Positions 9,907-18,640 of a stretch of 64,000 nt of DNA are shown here, piece by piece. How positions within the stretch are numbered: the stretch's first letter is position 1; every line of letters begins with the position of its first letter. The DNA lies in assembly GCF_001187865.1 (NCBI RefSeq), contig NZ_LGIT01000003.1, positions 124,001 to 188,000 on the forward strand. The letters are read 5' to 3'. A program made the translations under genes and the position numbers. The notes under the pieces are model-generated. The model was given only the letters and a program-made list of their open reading frames with translations, was not told where the DNA came from and did no database searches. The DNA is from Klebsiella sp. RIT-PI-d. GTDB taxonomy: Bacteria > Pseudomonadota > Gammaproteobacteria > Enterobacterales > Enterobacteriaceae.

Positions 9907-10586
9907 CGGACTACCTCAACCTAATCTTCAATGTGAATGATTGTTTCACACTCGCCGGAAACGGTAAACCACTCTCTTACAGGAGAATAACCGGATAACG
10001 ATTGAATAACTCACAAAAATTCTCGAAGTTATAAACAGACGGAGGACGCCAGAGCCGATTTTATTCACTTTTTCTGTGGATAGAGTTGTGAAGAAGTGTG
10101 GAATTAACGTGGGAAAACCCAGACAAGTCCGAACGATCTCATTTTACACCCTTTAAATAAGAGCATTATATTCAATAACTTAAACATAAAAGCCATCTCA
10201 AAAAGATTAAAAATGTGACTCGCATCACATGCGCGATCCTCCGGGTGATGAAAGATCGAACAGCGTGGGTTTTATCCACAGATTATGCCAATAAGTTAGT
10301 CACTTTTTGTGTAAAAATTCGATTTTCATCATCCGTCAAGGCTGTAAATGGAAACAGTGGTAAGAGTTTTTCACAGTTATCCCACTTTTCTGTGGATAAC
10401 ATGGTGTAAGATCCTGTTCATTGCCAGTGACCAGATTTGGAAAACCTTTTTTCAAACACCCTGCATCGAAATACTGCTTAAAAAAAACATCTACAAATCA
10501 GAGAGCTGTTGCTACCGAAGATAAAAAGTTAAACTTTGCGCTCGGTGGGTAAAATCATTGCTCACTTTTTAACCAAGGTTGTGATT
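9907..10586. promoter_or_regulatory. rppH-mutH intergenic region with DnaA boxes (DARS2 equivalent)
   Basis: This is 680 bp without a gene. In E. coli the DnaA-reactivating sequence DARS2, which regenerates ATP-DnaA, lies exactly between mutH and rppH (ygdP). Here I see two perfect DnaA boxes TTATCCACA, one on plus at 10272-10280 and one on minus at 10391-10399. A near-perfect box CTATCCACA lies on minus at 10075-10083, and weaker boxes sit around 10366-10386 (TTTTTCACA, TTATCCCAC). The region is AT-rich, which suits IHF and Fis sites, but I did not fix those. The rppH and mutH promoters also lie here. Assignment rests on location plus the boxes. Confidence 0.82.
10215..10230. promoter_or_regulatory. 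CRP-type palindrome inside the DARS2-like region
   Basis: TGTGA-CTCGCA-TCACA is a perfect match to the CRP core consensus TGTGA-N6-TCACA. It lies 42 bp left of a perfect DnaA box and 309 bp from the rppH start, so it could act on rppH, mutH or DARS2 activity itself. Binding is inferred. Confidence 0.7.
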
Positions 10587-11282
10587 ATGTCTTCTTTCTC
10601 GCCGCTGACTTCTCCGCCGCAAACCCAAGCGCAGTTGTTACGTCAGGCACAACAGCTCGCCGGATACTCGCTGGGCGAACTGGCGGCGCTGGCGAATCTG
10701 CCTATTCCTCAGGACTTAAAGCGCGATAAAGGCTGGACAGGCGTGCTGCTGGAGATTTGGCTGGGTGCCAGCGCCGGCAGTAAACCTGAACAAGATTTCG
10801 CCGCACTGGGCGTAGAGCTGAAAACCATTCCGATAGACCGCCGTGGACGGCCGCTGGAAACCACATTTGTCTGCGTTGCCCCGCTAACCGGTAACAGTGG
10901 CGTAAGCTGGGAAACCAGTCACGTTCGCCACAAGTTAAAACGCGTATTGTGGGTACCGGTTGAAGGGGAACGTACGATCCCACTGGCTGAACGCCGCGTG
11001 GGATCGCCCCTGCTGTGGACCCCTGACGAGGAGGAAGATCGCCAGCTGCGTATGGACTGGGAGGAGCTGATGGATTTGATCGTGCTGGGTCAGGTGGAGC
11101 GCATCACGGCTCGCCACGGAGAAGTGTTACAGCTGCGGCCAAAGGCGGCAAATAGCCGGGCGCTGACGGAGGCGATTGGCGCGCAAGGTGAACCCATTCT
11201 GACGCTGCCCCGCGGCTTCTATCTGAAGAAGAACTTTACGGCGGCGCTTCTGGCACGCCATTTTGCGCTGTCGGTCGACTGA
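10587..11282 (+). CDS. mutH: DNA mismatch repair endonuclease MutH
   Basis: MutH nicks the unmethylated strand at hemimethylated GATC sites after activation by MutS-MutL. It has 231 residues starting [14 protein letters not shown]; the open frame extends 17 codons further upstream but this ATG gives the family N-terminus. Catalytic residues are visible in [15 protein letters not shown] (Asp, then Glu-x-Lys), the MutH/Sau3AI-type active site. It is separated from rppH by the DARS2-like region and followed by ygdR. Confidence 0.97.
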   Translation: MSSFSPLTSPPQTQAQLLRQAQQLAGYSLGELAALANLPIPQDLKRDKGWTGVLLEIWLGASAGSKPEQDFAALGVELKTIPIDRRGRPLETTFVCVAPLTGNSGVSWETSHVRHKLKRVLWVPVEGERTIPLAERRVGSPLLWTPDEEEDRQLRMDWEELMDLIVLGQVERITARHGEVLQLRPKAANSRALTEAIGAQGEPILTLPRGFYLKKNFTAALLARHFALSVD

Positions 11283-11409
11283 AGCCTTGTTTTAGCATCG
11301 TTGAGCAGGCATTTGCTTAGGTTTTAAGATTTTACTGGTTTTATTTCCTCAGCCCTCTGCGTTACTACTAGACTGATAACAAATACGAGTTGTACGAGGA
11401 GAATTAAAA

Positions 11410-11628
11410 GTGAAAAAGTGGGGAGTATTGATTTCGGCTGTAGGATTAGCCTGTGTCGTTTCAGGCTGTAGCAGCGATTACGTTATGGCAACGAAAGACG
11501 GCAGGATGATCCTCACCGACGGCAAGCCGGAAGTCGATAATGACACCGGTCTGGTAAGCTACCACGATCAGCAGGGTAATTCGGTACAAATTAATCGCGA
11601 TGAAATTTCACAGATTATTGAGCGTTAA
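11410..11628 (+). CDS. ygdR: YgdR, small DUF903 lipoprotein
   Basis: A 72-residue lipoprotein starting at a GTG codon behind a strong ribosome site (GAGGAGAA). The signal peptide [20 protein letters not shown] ends in a lipobox with the lipidated Cys at residue 20. The small mature domain ([20 protein letters not shown]) is the YgdI/YgdR family fold. The putative -10 region ACTACTAGACTGATAAC resembles a sigma-S promoter. Role unknown; membrane-attached by family. Confidence 0.92.
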   Translation: MKKWGVLISAVGLACVVSGCSSDYVMATKDGRMILTDGKPEVDNDTGLVSYHDQQGNSVQINRDEISQIIER

Positions 11629-11634
11629 CCGCTG

Positions 11635-11669
11635 AGGGTCAGTCATCTGCTGGCCTTTATGATTTTTTT
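11635..11669 (+). terminator. Terminator after ygdR
   Basis: AGGGTCAG/CTGGCCTT forms an 8-bp stem (two G-U pairs) with a 7-nt loop, followed by a T-rich tract ending in seven T. It starts 7 bp past the ygdR stop. Confidence 0.7.
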
Positions 11670-11752
11670 GCTTTCCCTTTCTCTTTGCCTCTGCCATTTT
11701 TATATTCCTTTGTCGGGAAGGTCCTGACGTGACTTAAAAAAGGAATTCGGCT

Positions 11753-12793
11753 ATGCATTATCACCGTATCCCCCACAGTTCGCTTGAGATAAGCACCCTT
11801 GGGCTGGGCACTATGACGTTTGGTGAACAAAACAGCGAAGCCGACGCCCATGCACAGCTTGATTATGCCGTGAGCCAGGGAATCAACCTGATTGACGTTG
11901 CGGAAATGTACCCTGTACCGCCGCGCCCGGAAACGCAGGGGCTGACGGAAACGTATGTCGGCAACTGGCTGGCAAAACAGGGTAGCCGTGAAAAGCTGAT
12001 TATTGCGTCCAAAGTGAGTGGCCCGAGCCGCAACAACGACAGCGGTATTCGCCCGAATCAGGCGCTGGATCGTAAAAATATTCGTGAAGCACTGGATCAA
12101 AGCCTGAAGCGTCTGCAAACCGACTATCTCGATCTCTATCAGGTTCACTGGCCGCAGCGCGCCACCAACTGTTTTGGCAAGCTGGGTTATAGCTGGACAG
12201 AGTCTGCACCGGTGGTGTCTCTGCTGGAAACGCTGGAAGCCCTGACCGAGTGCCAGCGTGCCGGAAAAATTCGCTATATCGGGGTATCAAACGAAACCGC
12301 GTTCGGCGTGATGCGCTATTTACATCTGGCCGATAAGCATGATTTGCCGCGGATCGTGACCATCCAGAATCCGTATAGTCTGCTTAACCGCAGTTATGAA
12401 GTGGGTCTGGCTGAGGTGAGCCAATATGAGGGCGTAGAACTGCTGGCATATTCATGCCTGGCGTTTGGTACGCTGAGCGGCAAATACCTTAACGGGGCGA
12501 AGCCTGCCGGCGCACGTAATACTCTGTTCAGCCGTTTTACCCGCTATAGCGGCGAGCAGGCGCAAAAAGCCGTGGCAGCATATGTGGATATCGCACAGCG
12601 CCACGGTCTTGATCCGTCACAAATGGCGCTGGCGTTTGTACGCCGTCAGCCGTTTGTTGCCAGCACGCTGCTGGGCGCCACCACGATGGAGCAGCTTCAC
12701 GCTAACGTCGAAAGTTTGCATCTGGATCTTAGCGAAGAGGTGCTGGCGGAGATTGAAGCGGTGCATCAGGTTTATACCTATCCGGCACCATAA
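11753..12793 (+). CDS. tas: Aldo/keto reductase Tas
   Basis: A 346-residue NADP(H)-dependent aldo/keto reductase, the length of E. coli Tas, named for suppressing tyrosine auxotrophy in starved cells. It has the AKR TIM-barrel features: GTMTFG near the N-terminus, NLIDVAEMYP (catalytic Asp and Tyr), KVSG with the catalytic Lys and YLDLYQVHWP with the catalytic His. The YIGVSNETAFG segment binds the cofactor. The physiological substrate is not known. It is convergent with lplT, sharing a hairpin. Confidence 0.95.
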   Translation: MHYHRIPHSSLEISTLGLGTMTFGEQNSEADAHAQLDYAVSQGINLIDVAEMYPVPPRPETQGLTETYVGNWLAKQGSREKLIIASKVSGPSRNNDSGIRPNQALDRKNIREALDQSLKRLQTDYLDLYQVHWPQRATNCFGKLGYSWTESAPVVSLLETLEALTECQRAGKIRYIGVSNETAFGVMRYLHLADKHDLPRIVTIQNPYSLLNRSYEVGLAEVSQYEGVELLAYSCLAFGTLSGKYLNGAKPAGARNTLFSRFTRYSGEQAQKAVAAYVDIAQRHGLDPSQMALAFVRRQPFVASTLLGATTMEQLHANVESLHLDLSEEVLAEIEAVHQVYTYPAP

Positions 12794-12800
12794 ATCTGAC

Positions 12801-12830
12801 CTGCCCGGCGGCGTTGCGCGTGCCGGGCAG
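12801..12830. terminator. Hairpin between convergent tas and lplT
   Basis: A perfect 9-bp GC-rich inverted repeat (CTGCCCGGC/GCCGGGCAG) with a 12-nt spacer lies between the two stop codons. It has no long T-tract, so it may be a REP-like hairpin that also ends transcription from both sides. Confidence 0.65.
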
Positions 12831-12843
12831 GCATTGATTTTCT

Positions 12844-14043
12844 TTACCGTTTACGCAGACGTCCCCAAATCCACAGCGCGGTAATGGCCAGCGCGAATAT
12901 CGCACCAAACCCGACGCCAACGCCGACAATAGGCACCCCCGCTTTTACTGCCAGTGAATATAATCCCAGCATCAGCAGCATGGCACCGTTTTCGCCGAGG
13001 TTTTGTACCGCGATGGCGTTACCTGCACCGACCGTTTTCTTGCCGCGCTCCTGCAATAAGGCATTGAGCGGCACCACAAAGAAGCCCCCAAAAATACCGA
13101 TGATGAGCAGCAAGCCGTAAGCCGGTAGCTGAGTCTGCTGAAGGGCGAAAAAGACCACACCCACGCCGATCAATATTCCGGCAGGCATACAGCGCGCGAC
13201 CGTTTCTATGGTGATCAGTTTCGCCGCCGCACCTGCGCCAAGAACAATCCCTACAGCCACCATCGCGTTAAGATAGGTCGGCGTCGCGTTATCGACAATA
13301 CCCAGCGCTACCGGTACCCACAGTACCAGCAGGAAGCGCAGCGTAACGCCTGCGCCCCAGAATAAACTGGTGCCCACCAGCGAAAAACGGGTTTCAGGGT
13401 TGGTCCACAACAGGCGGCAGGCGCTGAAAAAGCTGCGCGTCATGGGGGTAAAACGCCATGACTGGCCCGGGCGCGCCACCGGCAGTTTTGGGATCATCAG
13501 GTTAGCGACGACTGCCCCTGCGTAGGCTACGGCGCAGACGCCAAGTGCGGCCATCACGTGCCAGTCCGCCAGCACGCCGCCGGCGACCGAACCCAGCAAA
13601 ATAGAGGCAATGGTCGATGACTCCATCAGGCCATTGGCCTTGACCAGTTTGTCACCGGTGGTCAGCTCGCCGAGGATGCCGTATTTTGCCGGAGAGTAAG
13701 CGGCTGCACCGATGCCGACCAGCGTGTAGCCCACAAACGGGTTTACGCCAAAGCAGATACTGGCCGCGCCGATAAGCTTCAGGATGTTGGCAAACATCAT
13801 GACCCGGCCTTTAGCAAAACTATCGGCAATCTGCCCGACAAAAGGCGCGAAAACGATGTAAGCACCCACAAACACCATTTGCAGGATCGGCTGACTCCAG
13901 TCCGGGTAATACAGCTCTTTCAGTAGCGCCAGGGTGGCGAACAGCAGCGCATTGTCTGCAAAAGCCGACAGAAACTGAGCGCTGATAACCGCCTTCATGC
14001 CTTTCGACCACAGCGAAGTGTTAGTGTGTACTGACTCACTCAT
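12844..14043 (-). CDS. lplT: Lysophospholipid transporter LplT
   Basis: LplT is an MFS-type inner-membrane transporter that flips 2-acyl lysophospholipids inward for re-acylation by Aas. It has 399 residues with 12 predicted membrane segments, starting [19 protein letters not shown]. This start overlaps the aas stop (14036-14038) by 8 bp, giving translational coupling. A start 7 codons upstream is possible but would differ from the family N-terminus. Second gene of the aas-lplT repair operon. Confidence 0.95.
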   Translation of the reverse strand: MSESVHTNTSLWSKGMKAVISAQFLSAFADNALLFATLALLKELYYPDWSQPILQMVFVGAYIVFAPFVGQIADSFAKGRVMMFANILKLIGAASICFGVNPFVGYTLVGIGAAAYSPAKYGILGELTTGDKLVKANGLMESSTIASILLGSVAGGVLADWHVMAALGVCAVAYAGAVVANLMIPKLPVARPGQSWRFTPMTRSFFSACRLLWTNPETRFSLVGTSLFWGAGVTLRFLLVLWVPVALGIVDNATPTYLNAMVAVGIVLGAGAAAKLITIETVARCMPAGILIGVGVVFFALQQTQLPAYGLLLIIGIFGGFFVVPLNALLQERGKKTVGAGNAIAVQNLGENGAMLLMLGLYSLAVKAGVPIVGVGVGFGAIFALAITALWIWGRLRKR

Positions 14044-16195
14044 TCGTCTGCTCCGGCTCATCAACCATGCTTTTTAAGGTCACAAAATCCGGCTTACCAC
14101 TGCCTAATAGCGGCATTTGCTTGATAAAGCGGATATCGCGTGGAACGGCCAGTTCAGGAACACCATTTGCCCGGGCATACTGCTGGAGCTTATCGCGCGC
14201 CAGTTCGCTGTCTGTCGTGAACAGTACCAGCGCTTCGCCTTTATTGGCATCCTGCTTGATGGCGGTGGCATGCACTTTTTCAGGGGATACCGCCATTGCC
14301 AGTTGTTCGACCATCTCCAGCGACACCATTTCACCGGCAATTTTGGCAAAGCGTTTAGCACGGCCCTGGATGCGCACAAAACCTTGTTCGTCAAAGGCGA
14401 CGATATCACCGGTATCGTACCAGCCGGTTTCAACCTCACCGTTCTGGTTTTCTGCCGTTGGTGCCTCCAGCACGCCCGGTTTCTCTACCCGCAGATAGCC
14501 GCTCATGATATTCGGCCCTTTAAGTTGCAGCCTTCCACCTTCATCGATACCCGGCACGGCCAGTAAACGTGCGTCCATCCCCGGCAAAATACGCCCGACG
14601 GTGCCGGGTTTTGCCGCCATCGGCACGTTAATCGAGACCACCGGCGCACATTCAGTGACGCCATAGCCTTCAAGTACGCGCAGGCCAAATTTATCCTGCC
14701 ACAGCTGGCGCGTGCTCTCCTGCAATTTCTCTGCGCCAGCCACCACATAGCGCAGCCGGAAAAAATCATAAGGATGCGCGAAACGGGCATAGTTACCGAG
14801 GAAGGTTGAGGTGCCGAATAGTACGGTACAGTTACGGTCATAGACCAGTTCCGGCACAATACGATAGTGCAGCGGGCTTGGGTAAAGAAACACTTCTGCG
14901 CCGGTCAGCAGCGGCGTAAACAGTCCAACGGTCAGGCCGAAGGAGTGAAACAGCGGCAGCGCAGACATAAAGCGATCGTTCGCGGTGAAGTCGGCAATGG
15001 TTTTAATTTGCTCGACGTTAGCCAGAATGCTTTTGTGGCTGTGTACGACGCCTTTTGGGTTGCCCTCTGAACCAGACGTAAAGAGGATCACCGCCGGATC
15101 TTCCGGTTGCTGCGGCACCTGTGCCCGCAGAGGCATGAGCAGATGCGAAAAAATCCACAGTTTGTCGGCAGCGGTAACATCGCTTTTTAAGTCTTCGAGG
15201 AAAACCCAGCGAACGTGTTTAAGCTGTTCCGGCAGATGCCACAGCTTGCCTTTATCAAGAAACTGGCGCGAGGTGAAAACCGTTTTGATTTCTGCCGCGG
15301 TAATGGCGCTGGTCAGTCCTTTAACGCCCGCCGTGTAGTTCATCATCGCCGGTATACGGCCACGGGAAATTGCCCCGAAAATCACCGCTGCGCTGATAGC
15401 CGCGTTCGGCAGCATCAGGCCAATTTTCTCACCCTGGACGCTGTATTTTTCCAGAATACGGCCGACGAATAAGGTTTTCATCAGCAGCTTACGATAGCTG
15501 TCCGGCTGAAAGTTGATGTCTTCTACACAGTGTTTTCCTGCGCCAAACCGGTATTGAGCAGAGAGCAACGCCTCGAATAGCGTTTCACGCGGGCGCACGG
15601 CCATCCGCGCTTCCATCATGATTTGATGCAGCATTTCACCGGCCATTTTGCGGCGGTCGCGCGCGCGCGGCGCATCTGGCATCGGAATATGCGTTGGCGG
15701 CAGAATATGCAGGGTTATACGCGGGAACAGGCGCTGTTTTACCAGCCCTTTCAGACGACTGAAAAACGTCAGTTCAGCGCCTTCAATACGTACGGGCACA
15801 ATGGTGGCCCCCGCTTTTGCCGCCACAAACGCTGCCCCGTCATAGATTTTCATCAGCGAGCCAGACACCGAAATGCGCCCCTCGGGGAAAATAACCACCG
15901 GACGCCCCTGTTCGATCAATCGTACCAGATGCTTGATGGACATCGGTTTGGTCGGGTCCAGCGGAACAATATCAACCAGCGGTTTAAGCCAGCGCATAAA
16001 CCACTGCTGGCTAATGGAGGAGTAGACCGCAAACGTCGGGCGGATGGGCAAGAACAGCGCCAGCAAAATCCCGTCGATAAAGGAGACGTGATTAGGCGTA
16101 ATCAATATTTTCTCCTGATGCAGTGCGCGGCTATCGCCGGTGATCGTCACCCGGAATAACATTTGAAACAGCTGCCGAAAAAATCGTAGAAGCAT
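14036..16195 (-). CDS. aas: Bifunctional acyl-ACP synthetase / lysophospholipid acyltransferase Aas
   Basis: Aas activates fatty acids onto ACP and transfers them to lysophosphatidylethanolamine at the inner membrane. It has 719 residues, the E. coli length, from [14 protein letters not shown]. The frame extends 80 codons upstream, but that part overlaps the omr gene and is not conserved. The N-terminal PlsC-like domain carries NHVSFIDG (HX4D) and FPEGRIS. The C-terminal AMP-binding domain carries [18 protein letters not shown] and the YDTGD adenylation motif. It is in one operon with lplT. Confidence 0.96.
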   Translation of the reverse strand: MLLRFFRQLFQMLFRVTITGDSRALHQEKILITPNHVSFIDGILLALFLPIRPTFAVYSSISQQWFMRWLKPLVDIVPLDPTKPMSIKHLVRLIEQGRPVVIFPEGRISVSGSLMKIYDGAAFVAAKAGATIVPVRIEGAELTFFSRLKGLVKQRLFPRITLHILPPTHIPMPDAPRARDRRKMAGEMLHQIMMEARMAVRPRETLFEALLSAQYRFGAGKHCVEDINFQPDSYRKLLMKTLFVGRILEKYSVQGEKIGLMLPNAAISAAVIFGAISRGRIPAMMNYTAGVKGLTSAITAAEIKTVFTSRQFLDKGKLWHLPEQLKHVRWVFLEDLKSDVTAADKLWIFSHLLMPLRAQVPQQPEDPAVILFTSGSEGNPKGVVHSHKSILANVEQIKTIADFTANDRFMSALPLFHSFGLTVGLFTPLLTGAEVFLYPSPLHYRIVPELVYDRNCTVLFGTSTFLGNYARFAHPYDFFRLRYVVAGAEKLQESTRQLWQDKFGLRVLEGYGVTECAPVVSINVPMAAKPGTVGRILPGMDARLLAVPGIDEGGRLQLKGPNIMSGYLRVEKPGVLEAPTAENQNGEVETGWYDTGDIVAFDEQGFVRIQGRAKRFAKIAGEMVSLEMVEQLAMAVSPEKVHATAIKQDANKGEALVLFTTDSELARDKLQQYARANGVPELAVPRDIRFIKQMPLLGSGKPDFVTLKSMVDEPEQTNE

Positions 16196-16274
16196 ATCAA
16201 CTCCCTTTGCATGTATATGAACGTTTGCAGGTTTACAGGAGTAGCATAACAGGGGTGGCGGTAAAATCGAGGCG

Positions 16275-16361
16275 AAAAAAAACCTGCGCATCTGCGCAGG
16301 CCGGTGTAAGAGTCGGGTACGAAATGCGTACCAAAAAATCTCACCAATCAATACCTCTGGG
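16275..16361 (-). ncRNA. omrA: OmrA/OmrB-type small RNA, single copy
   Basis: Read on the minus strand, the RNA begins CCCAGAGGTATTGATTGGTG, the conserved seed-bearing 5' end of OmrA and OmrB, and ends with the CCTGCGCAGATGCGCAGG hairpin and eight T. The length is 87 nt (88 for E. coli OmrA). It lies between aas and galR, exactly where E. coli has omrA and omrB in tandem; only one copy is here. The middle, with GGTACGC and CGTACC, follows OmrA, while the 3' part (TACACCGGCCTGCGCAGATG) is closer to OmrB. These RNAs are activated by EnvZ-OmpR and repress outer-membrane protein and csgD mRNAs through Hfq. Confidence 0.93.
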
Positions 16362-16583
16362 ATAATCAGAATAGCAATGCGCTTAACAAGGCCACCAGCA
16401 GACAATCGCAACATCCTTGCGCAAAGTGTAACCAAAGGTATTAATTAGCTTTTTCTCATTTCATCACTGAAATGAAAGTCATAAACGATAACATTGCTGA
16501 CGACGATCACAGGCGGATCAGGTCAGTCATGTTACGTTAATCCTCTTGAAGAACGGGCATTTTTCCGTAAAACTGAATCTGAT

Positions 16584-16595
16584 GTAAACGTTTAC
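16584..16595. promoter_or_regulatory. GalR-type operator upstream of galR
   Basis: The perfect palindrome GTAAACGTTTAC lies 16 bp before the galR ATG and matches the GalR/GalS operator core (GTGKAANCGNTTNCAC). It implies autoregulation of galR. The 16362-16610 gap otherwise holds the divergent omr and galR promoters. Confidence 0.75.
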
Positions 16596-16610
16596 CCTAT
16601 AAGGCAAAGT

Positions 16611-17618
16611 ATGGCGACCATAAAAGATGTAGCCCGGCTCGCAGGCGTTTCTGTCGCCACCGTATCACGCGTCATTAATCATTCACCGAAAGCCAGCGAA
16701 AGCTCCCGTCAGGCCGTGCTGACGGCGATGCAGTCCCTCTCCTATCATCCCAATGCCAATGCCCGGGCGCTGGCGCAGCAATCCACGGAAACGCTTGGAC
16801 TGGTCGTCGGTGACGTGTCCGATCCCTTTTTTGGCGCCATGGTAAAAGCGGTAGAGCAAGTGGCCTATCACACCGGCAATTTCTTGCTCATTGGCAACGG
16901 CTATCACGATGAGCATAAAGAGCGTCAGGCCATCGAGCAGTTGATGCGTCACCGCTGCGCGGCGCTGGTGGTTCACGCCAAGATGATCCCCGATGCCGAA
17001 CTGGCCGGGCTGATGAAGCAGATCCCGGGCATGGTGTTAATTAATCGTATTTTGCCAGACTATAAAGCGCGCTGCGTCGCGCTGGATGACCGCTACGGGG
17101 CATGGCTGGCCACCCGTCATCTGATTCAGCAGGGCCATACGCGGATTGGTTACCTGTGCTCAAATCATGCCATTTCTGATGCGGAAGATCGGTTGCAGGG
17201 CTATTACGATGCGCTTAAAGAGAGTGGTCTTCCGGCGAATGACCGGCTGGTCACCTTTGGCGAGCCGGATGAGAGCGGCGGCGAACAGGCGATGACGGAG
17301 CTTCTGGGACGCGGGAAAAACTTTACCGCCATTGCCTGCTACAACGACTCAATGGCCGCAGGTGCTATGGGCGTACTTAATGACAATGGTATTGATGTCC
17401 CACGCGAAATTTCGCTGATCGGTTTTGATGACGTGCTGGTTTCACGCTACGTCCGTCCTCGTCTGACGACGGTGCGTTACCCCATTGTGACGATGGCAAC
17501 TCAGGCGGCGGAACTGGCGCTGGCGCTGGCCGACGCGCGGCCGCTGCCGGAAATAACCCATTTATTTAGCCCAACGCTGGTACGCCGACAGTCGGTAAGC
17601 ACGTTAAACGAGGGTTGA
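16611..17618 (+). CDS. galR: Galactose operon repressor GalR
   Basis: A LacI-family repressor of galactose transport and metabolism genes that responds to galactose. The ATG at 16611 starts MATIKDVARLAGVSVATVSR, the canonical helix-turn-helix, giving 335 residues. The track frame opens 39 codons earlier but that part is non-conserved and spans the operator. The periplasmic-binding-like effector domain ends in ...SPTLVRRQSV. It is the last backbone gene before the insert that separates galR from lysA. Confidence 0.95.
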   Translation: MATIKDVARLAGVSVATVSRVINHSPKASESSRQAVLTAMQSLSYHPNANARALAQQSTETLGLVVGDVSDPFFGAMVKAVEQVAYHTGNFLLIGNGYHDEHKERQAIEQLMRHRCAALVVHAKMIPDAELAGLMKQIPGMVLINRILPDYKARCVALDDRYGAWLATRHLIQQGHTRIGYLCSNHAISDAEDRLQGYYDALKESGLPANDRLVTFGEPDESGGEQAMTELLGRGKNFTAIACYNDSMAAGAMGVLNDNGIDVPREISLIGFDDVLVSRYVRPRLTTVRYPIVTMATQAAELALALADARPLPEITHLFSPTLVRRQSVSTLNEG

Positions 17619-17632
17619 GCCTGTATATTAAC

Positions 17633-17734
17633 TGCCCGGCGGCGCTGTCGCTTGCAAGCGCCTGAAGGTAAAGCGCGGCGCTGGCATTCGGGTATCGAAA
17701 TCGCAGGCCGGGTAAGCACAGCGCCATCCGGCAT
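17633..17734. repeat. REP/BIME-like inverted repeats downstream of galR
   Basis: Two REP-like units face each other between galR and gntR: one starting TGCCCGGCGGCGCTGTCGCTTG (17634 on) and one at 17703-17734, which reads on minus GCCGGATGGCGCTGTGCTTA followed by CCCGGCCTGC. The latter matches the enterobacterial REP consensus. They probably stabilise 3' ends and mark the left border of the insert. Confidence 0.75.
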
Positions 17735-17762
17735 TATTGCAGACGCGTACCGGCTCAGGCCT

Positions 17763-18536
17763 TTACATCACTTTTCCCTGAAAAATCGGGACGGATTCAA
17801 ACAGATAGCCGTCGAAATCGGGCGCGTCTTCGTCGGAAAGCTCCAGCAGGCTATTTTTTACATTTTCCAGATGCTGCCACATGGCCTGCCAGGCCCCCAT
17901 AACGTCGCGGCGGCGCAGGGCCGCAAGAATGGTCTGCCGATCGCCCAGCCACTTCAGCCGGTAAGCCCGGCTGGCAATGTGCGCATTAAACTGCTGCCAC
18001 AGCGGATTGCCATCCATCTGGTGCCAGATGTTCTCCACCGTCATCAGCAGCATCTGATTCTGCGACGCCCCGGCAAGCACCAGATGAAACATCTTATTAT
18101 TGTCCTGGGTAGTATCATTGGTGGCGATGGCCCGCTGCTCCTGCTCGATGATTCGGCGCAGGTTATCGATATCGGCGCGGGTCGCCATGCGGGCGGCAAA
18201 AGCGGCAATATTGCTTTCCAGCAGCTGGCGGGCCTGAAGAATTTCAAACGGTCCGGCGTCGCTGTTCAGCAGACGTTCGTCCTCGTTTTCTGCTTCACAG
18301 GGAACGCGCATGACATAGACGCCGGACCCCTGACGGATGTCGACCGTCCCCTGTAGTTCCAGCATTAACAGCGCTTCGCGCACGATGGTGCGGCTCACTC
18401 CGTAGGTTTCGGCGATGTTGCGTTCCGGCGGCAGCCGCGAGCCGGGAGGATAGCGCCCCTGCACAATCTGCGCGCGTAAATCTTCACCAATTTCCTGGTA
18501 AGGTTTCTTTTCCGGCGGAACGAGGGCCTTCTCCAC
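17763..18536 (-). CDS. GntR-family (FadR/FCD type) transcriptional regulator
   Basis: A 257-residue regulator. The N-terminal winged helix-turn-helix is clear (PPGSRLPPERNIAETYGVSR then TIVREALLMLELQG), and the C-terminal half is an all-helical FCD ligand-binding domain with the usual scattered His/Asp metal positions (for example FHLVLAGASQN). Such proteins are usually acid-sugar or sugar-responsive repressors. It is the third gene of a minus-strand operon behind a PTS IIC and a GH1 enzyme, so it probably controls that operon. The TTGGCATACC palindromes at 21467 and 21561 are candidate operators because related FCD regulators such as ExuR/UxuR use TTGGTATACCAA. Confidence 0.85.
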   Translation of the reverse strand: MEKALVPPEKKPYQEIGEDLRAQIVQGRYPPGSRLPPERNIAETYGVSRTIVREALLMLELQGTVDIRQGSGVYVMRVPCEAENEDERLLNSDAGPFEILQARQLLESNIAAFAARMATRADIDNLRRIIEQEQRAIATNDTTQDNNKMFHLVLAGASQNQMLLMTVENIWHQMDGNPLWQQFNAHIASRAYRLKWLGDRQTILAALRRRDVMGAWQAMWQHLENVKNSLLELSDEDAPDFDGYLFESVPIFQGKVM

Positions 18537-18564
18537 ACTATCACCTGTACATACGTTGAAGTTG

Positions 18565-18586
18565 ACGTCCGGTGACGCCCGGACGT
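18565..18586. repeat. Hairpin between GH1 gene and gntR
   Basis: A perfect 8-bp inverted repeat, ACGTCCGG-TGACGC-CCGGACGT, lies in the 104-bp gap between the GH1 stop and the gntR ATG. It has no T-tract. It may be an attenuator or processing site lowering gntR expression relative to the two upstream genes. Confidence 0.5.
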
Positions 18587-18640
18587 GGACAAGTTTACCA
18601 AATTTCGCGCCGGTTCGGCGGTTTTCACCTGAAAACGAGG

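Noticed and set aside
11657..12148. A 163-codon minus-strand frame opposite tas
   Set aside because: It is antisense to the conserved Tas N-terminus and has no family features.
16196..16435. In-frame N-terminal extension of aas by 80 codons
   Set aside because: It would overlap the omr gene and its promoter; the conserved Aas start is at 16195.
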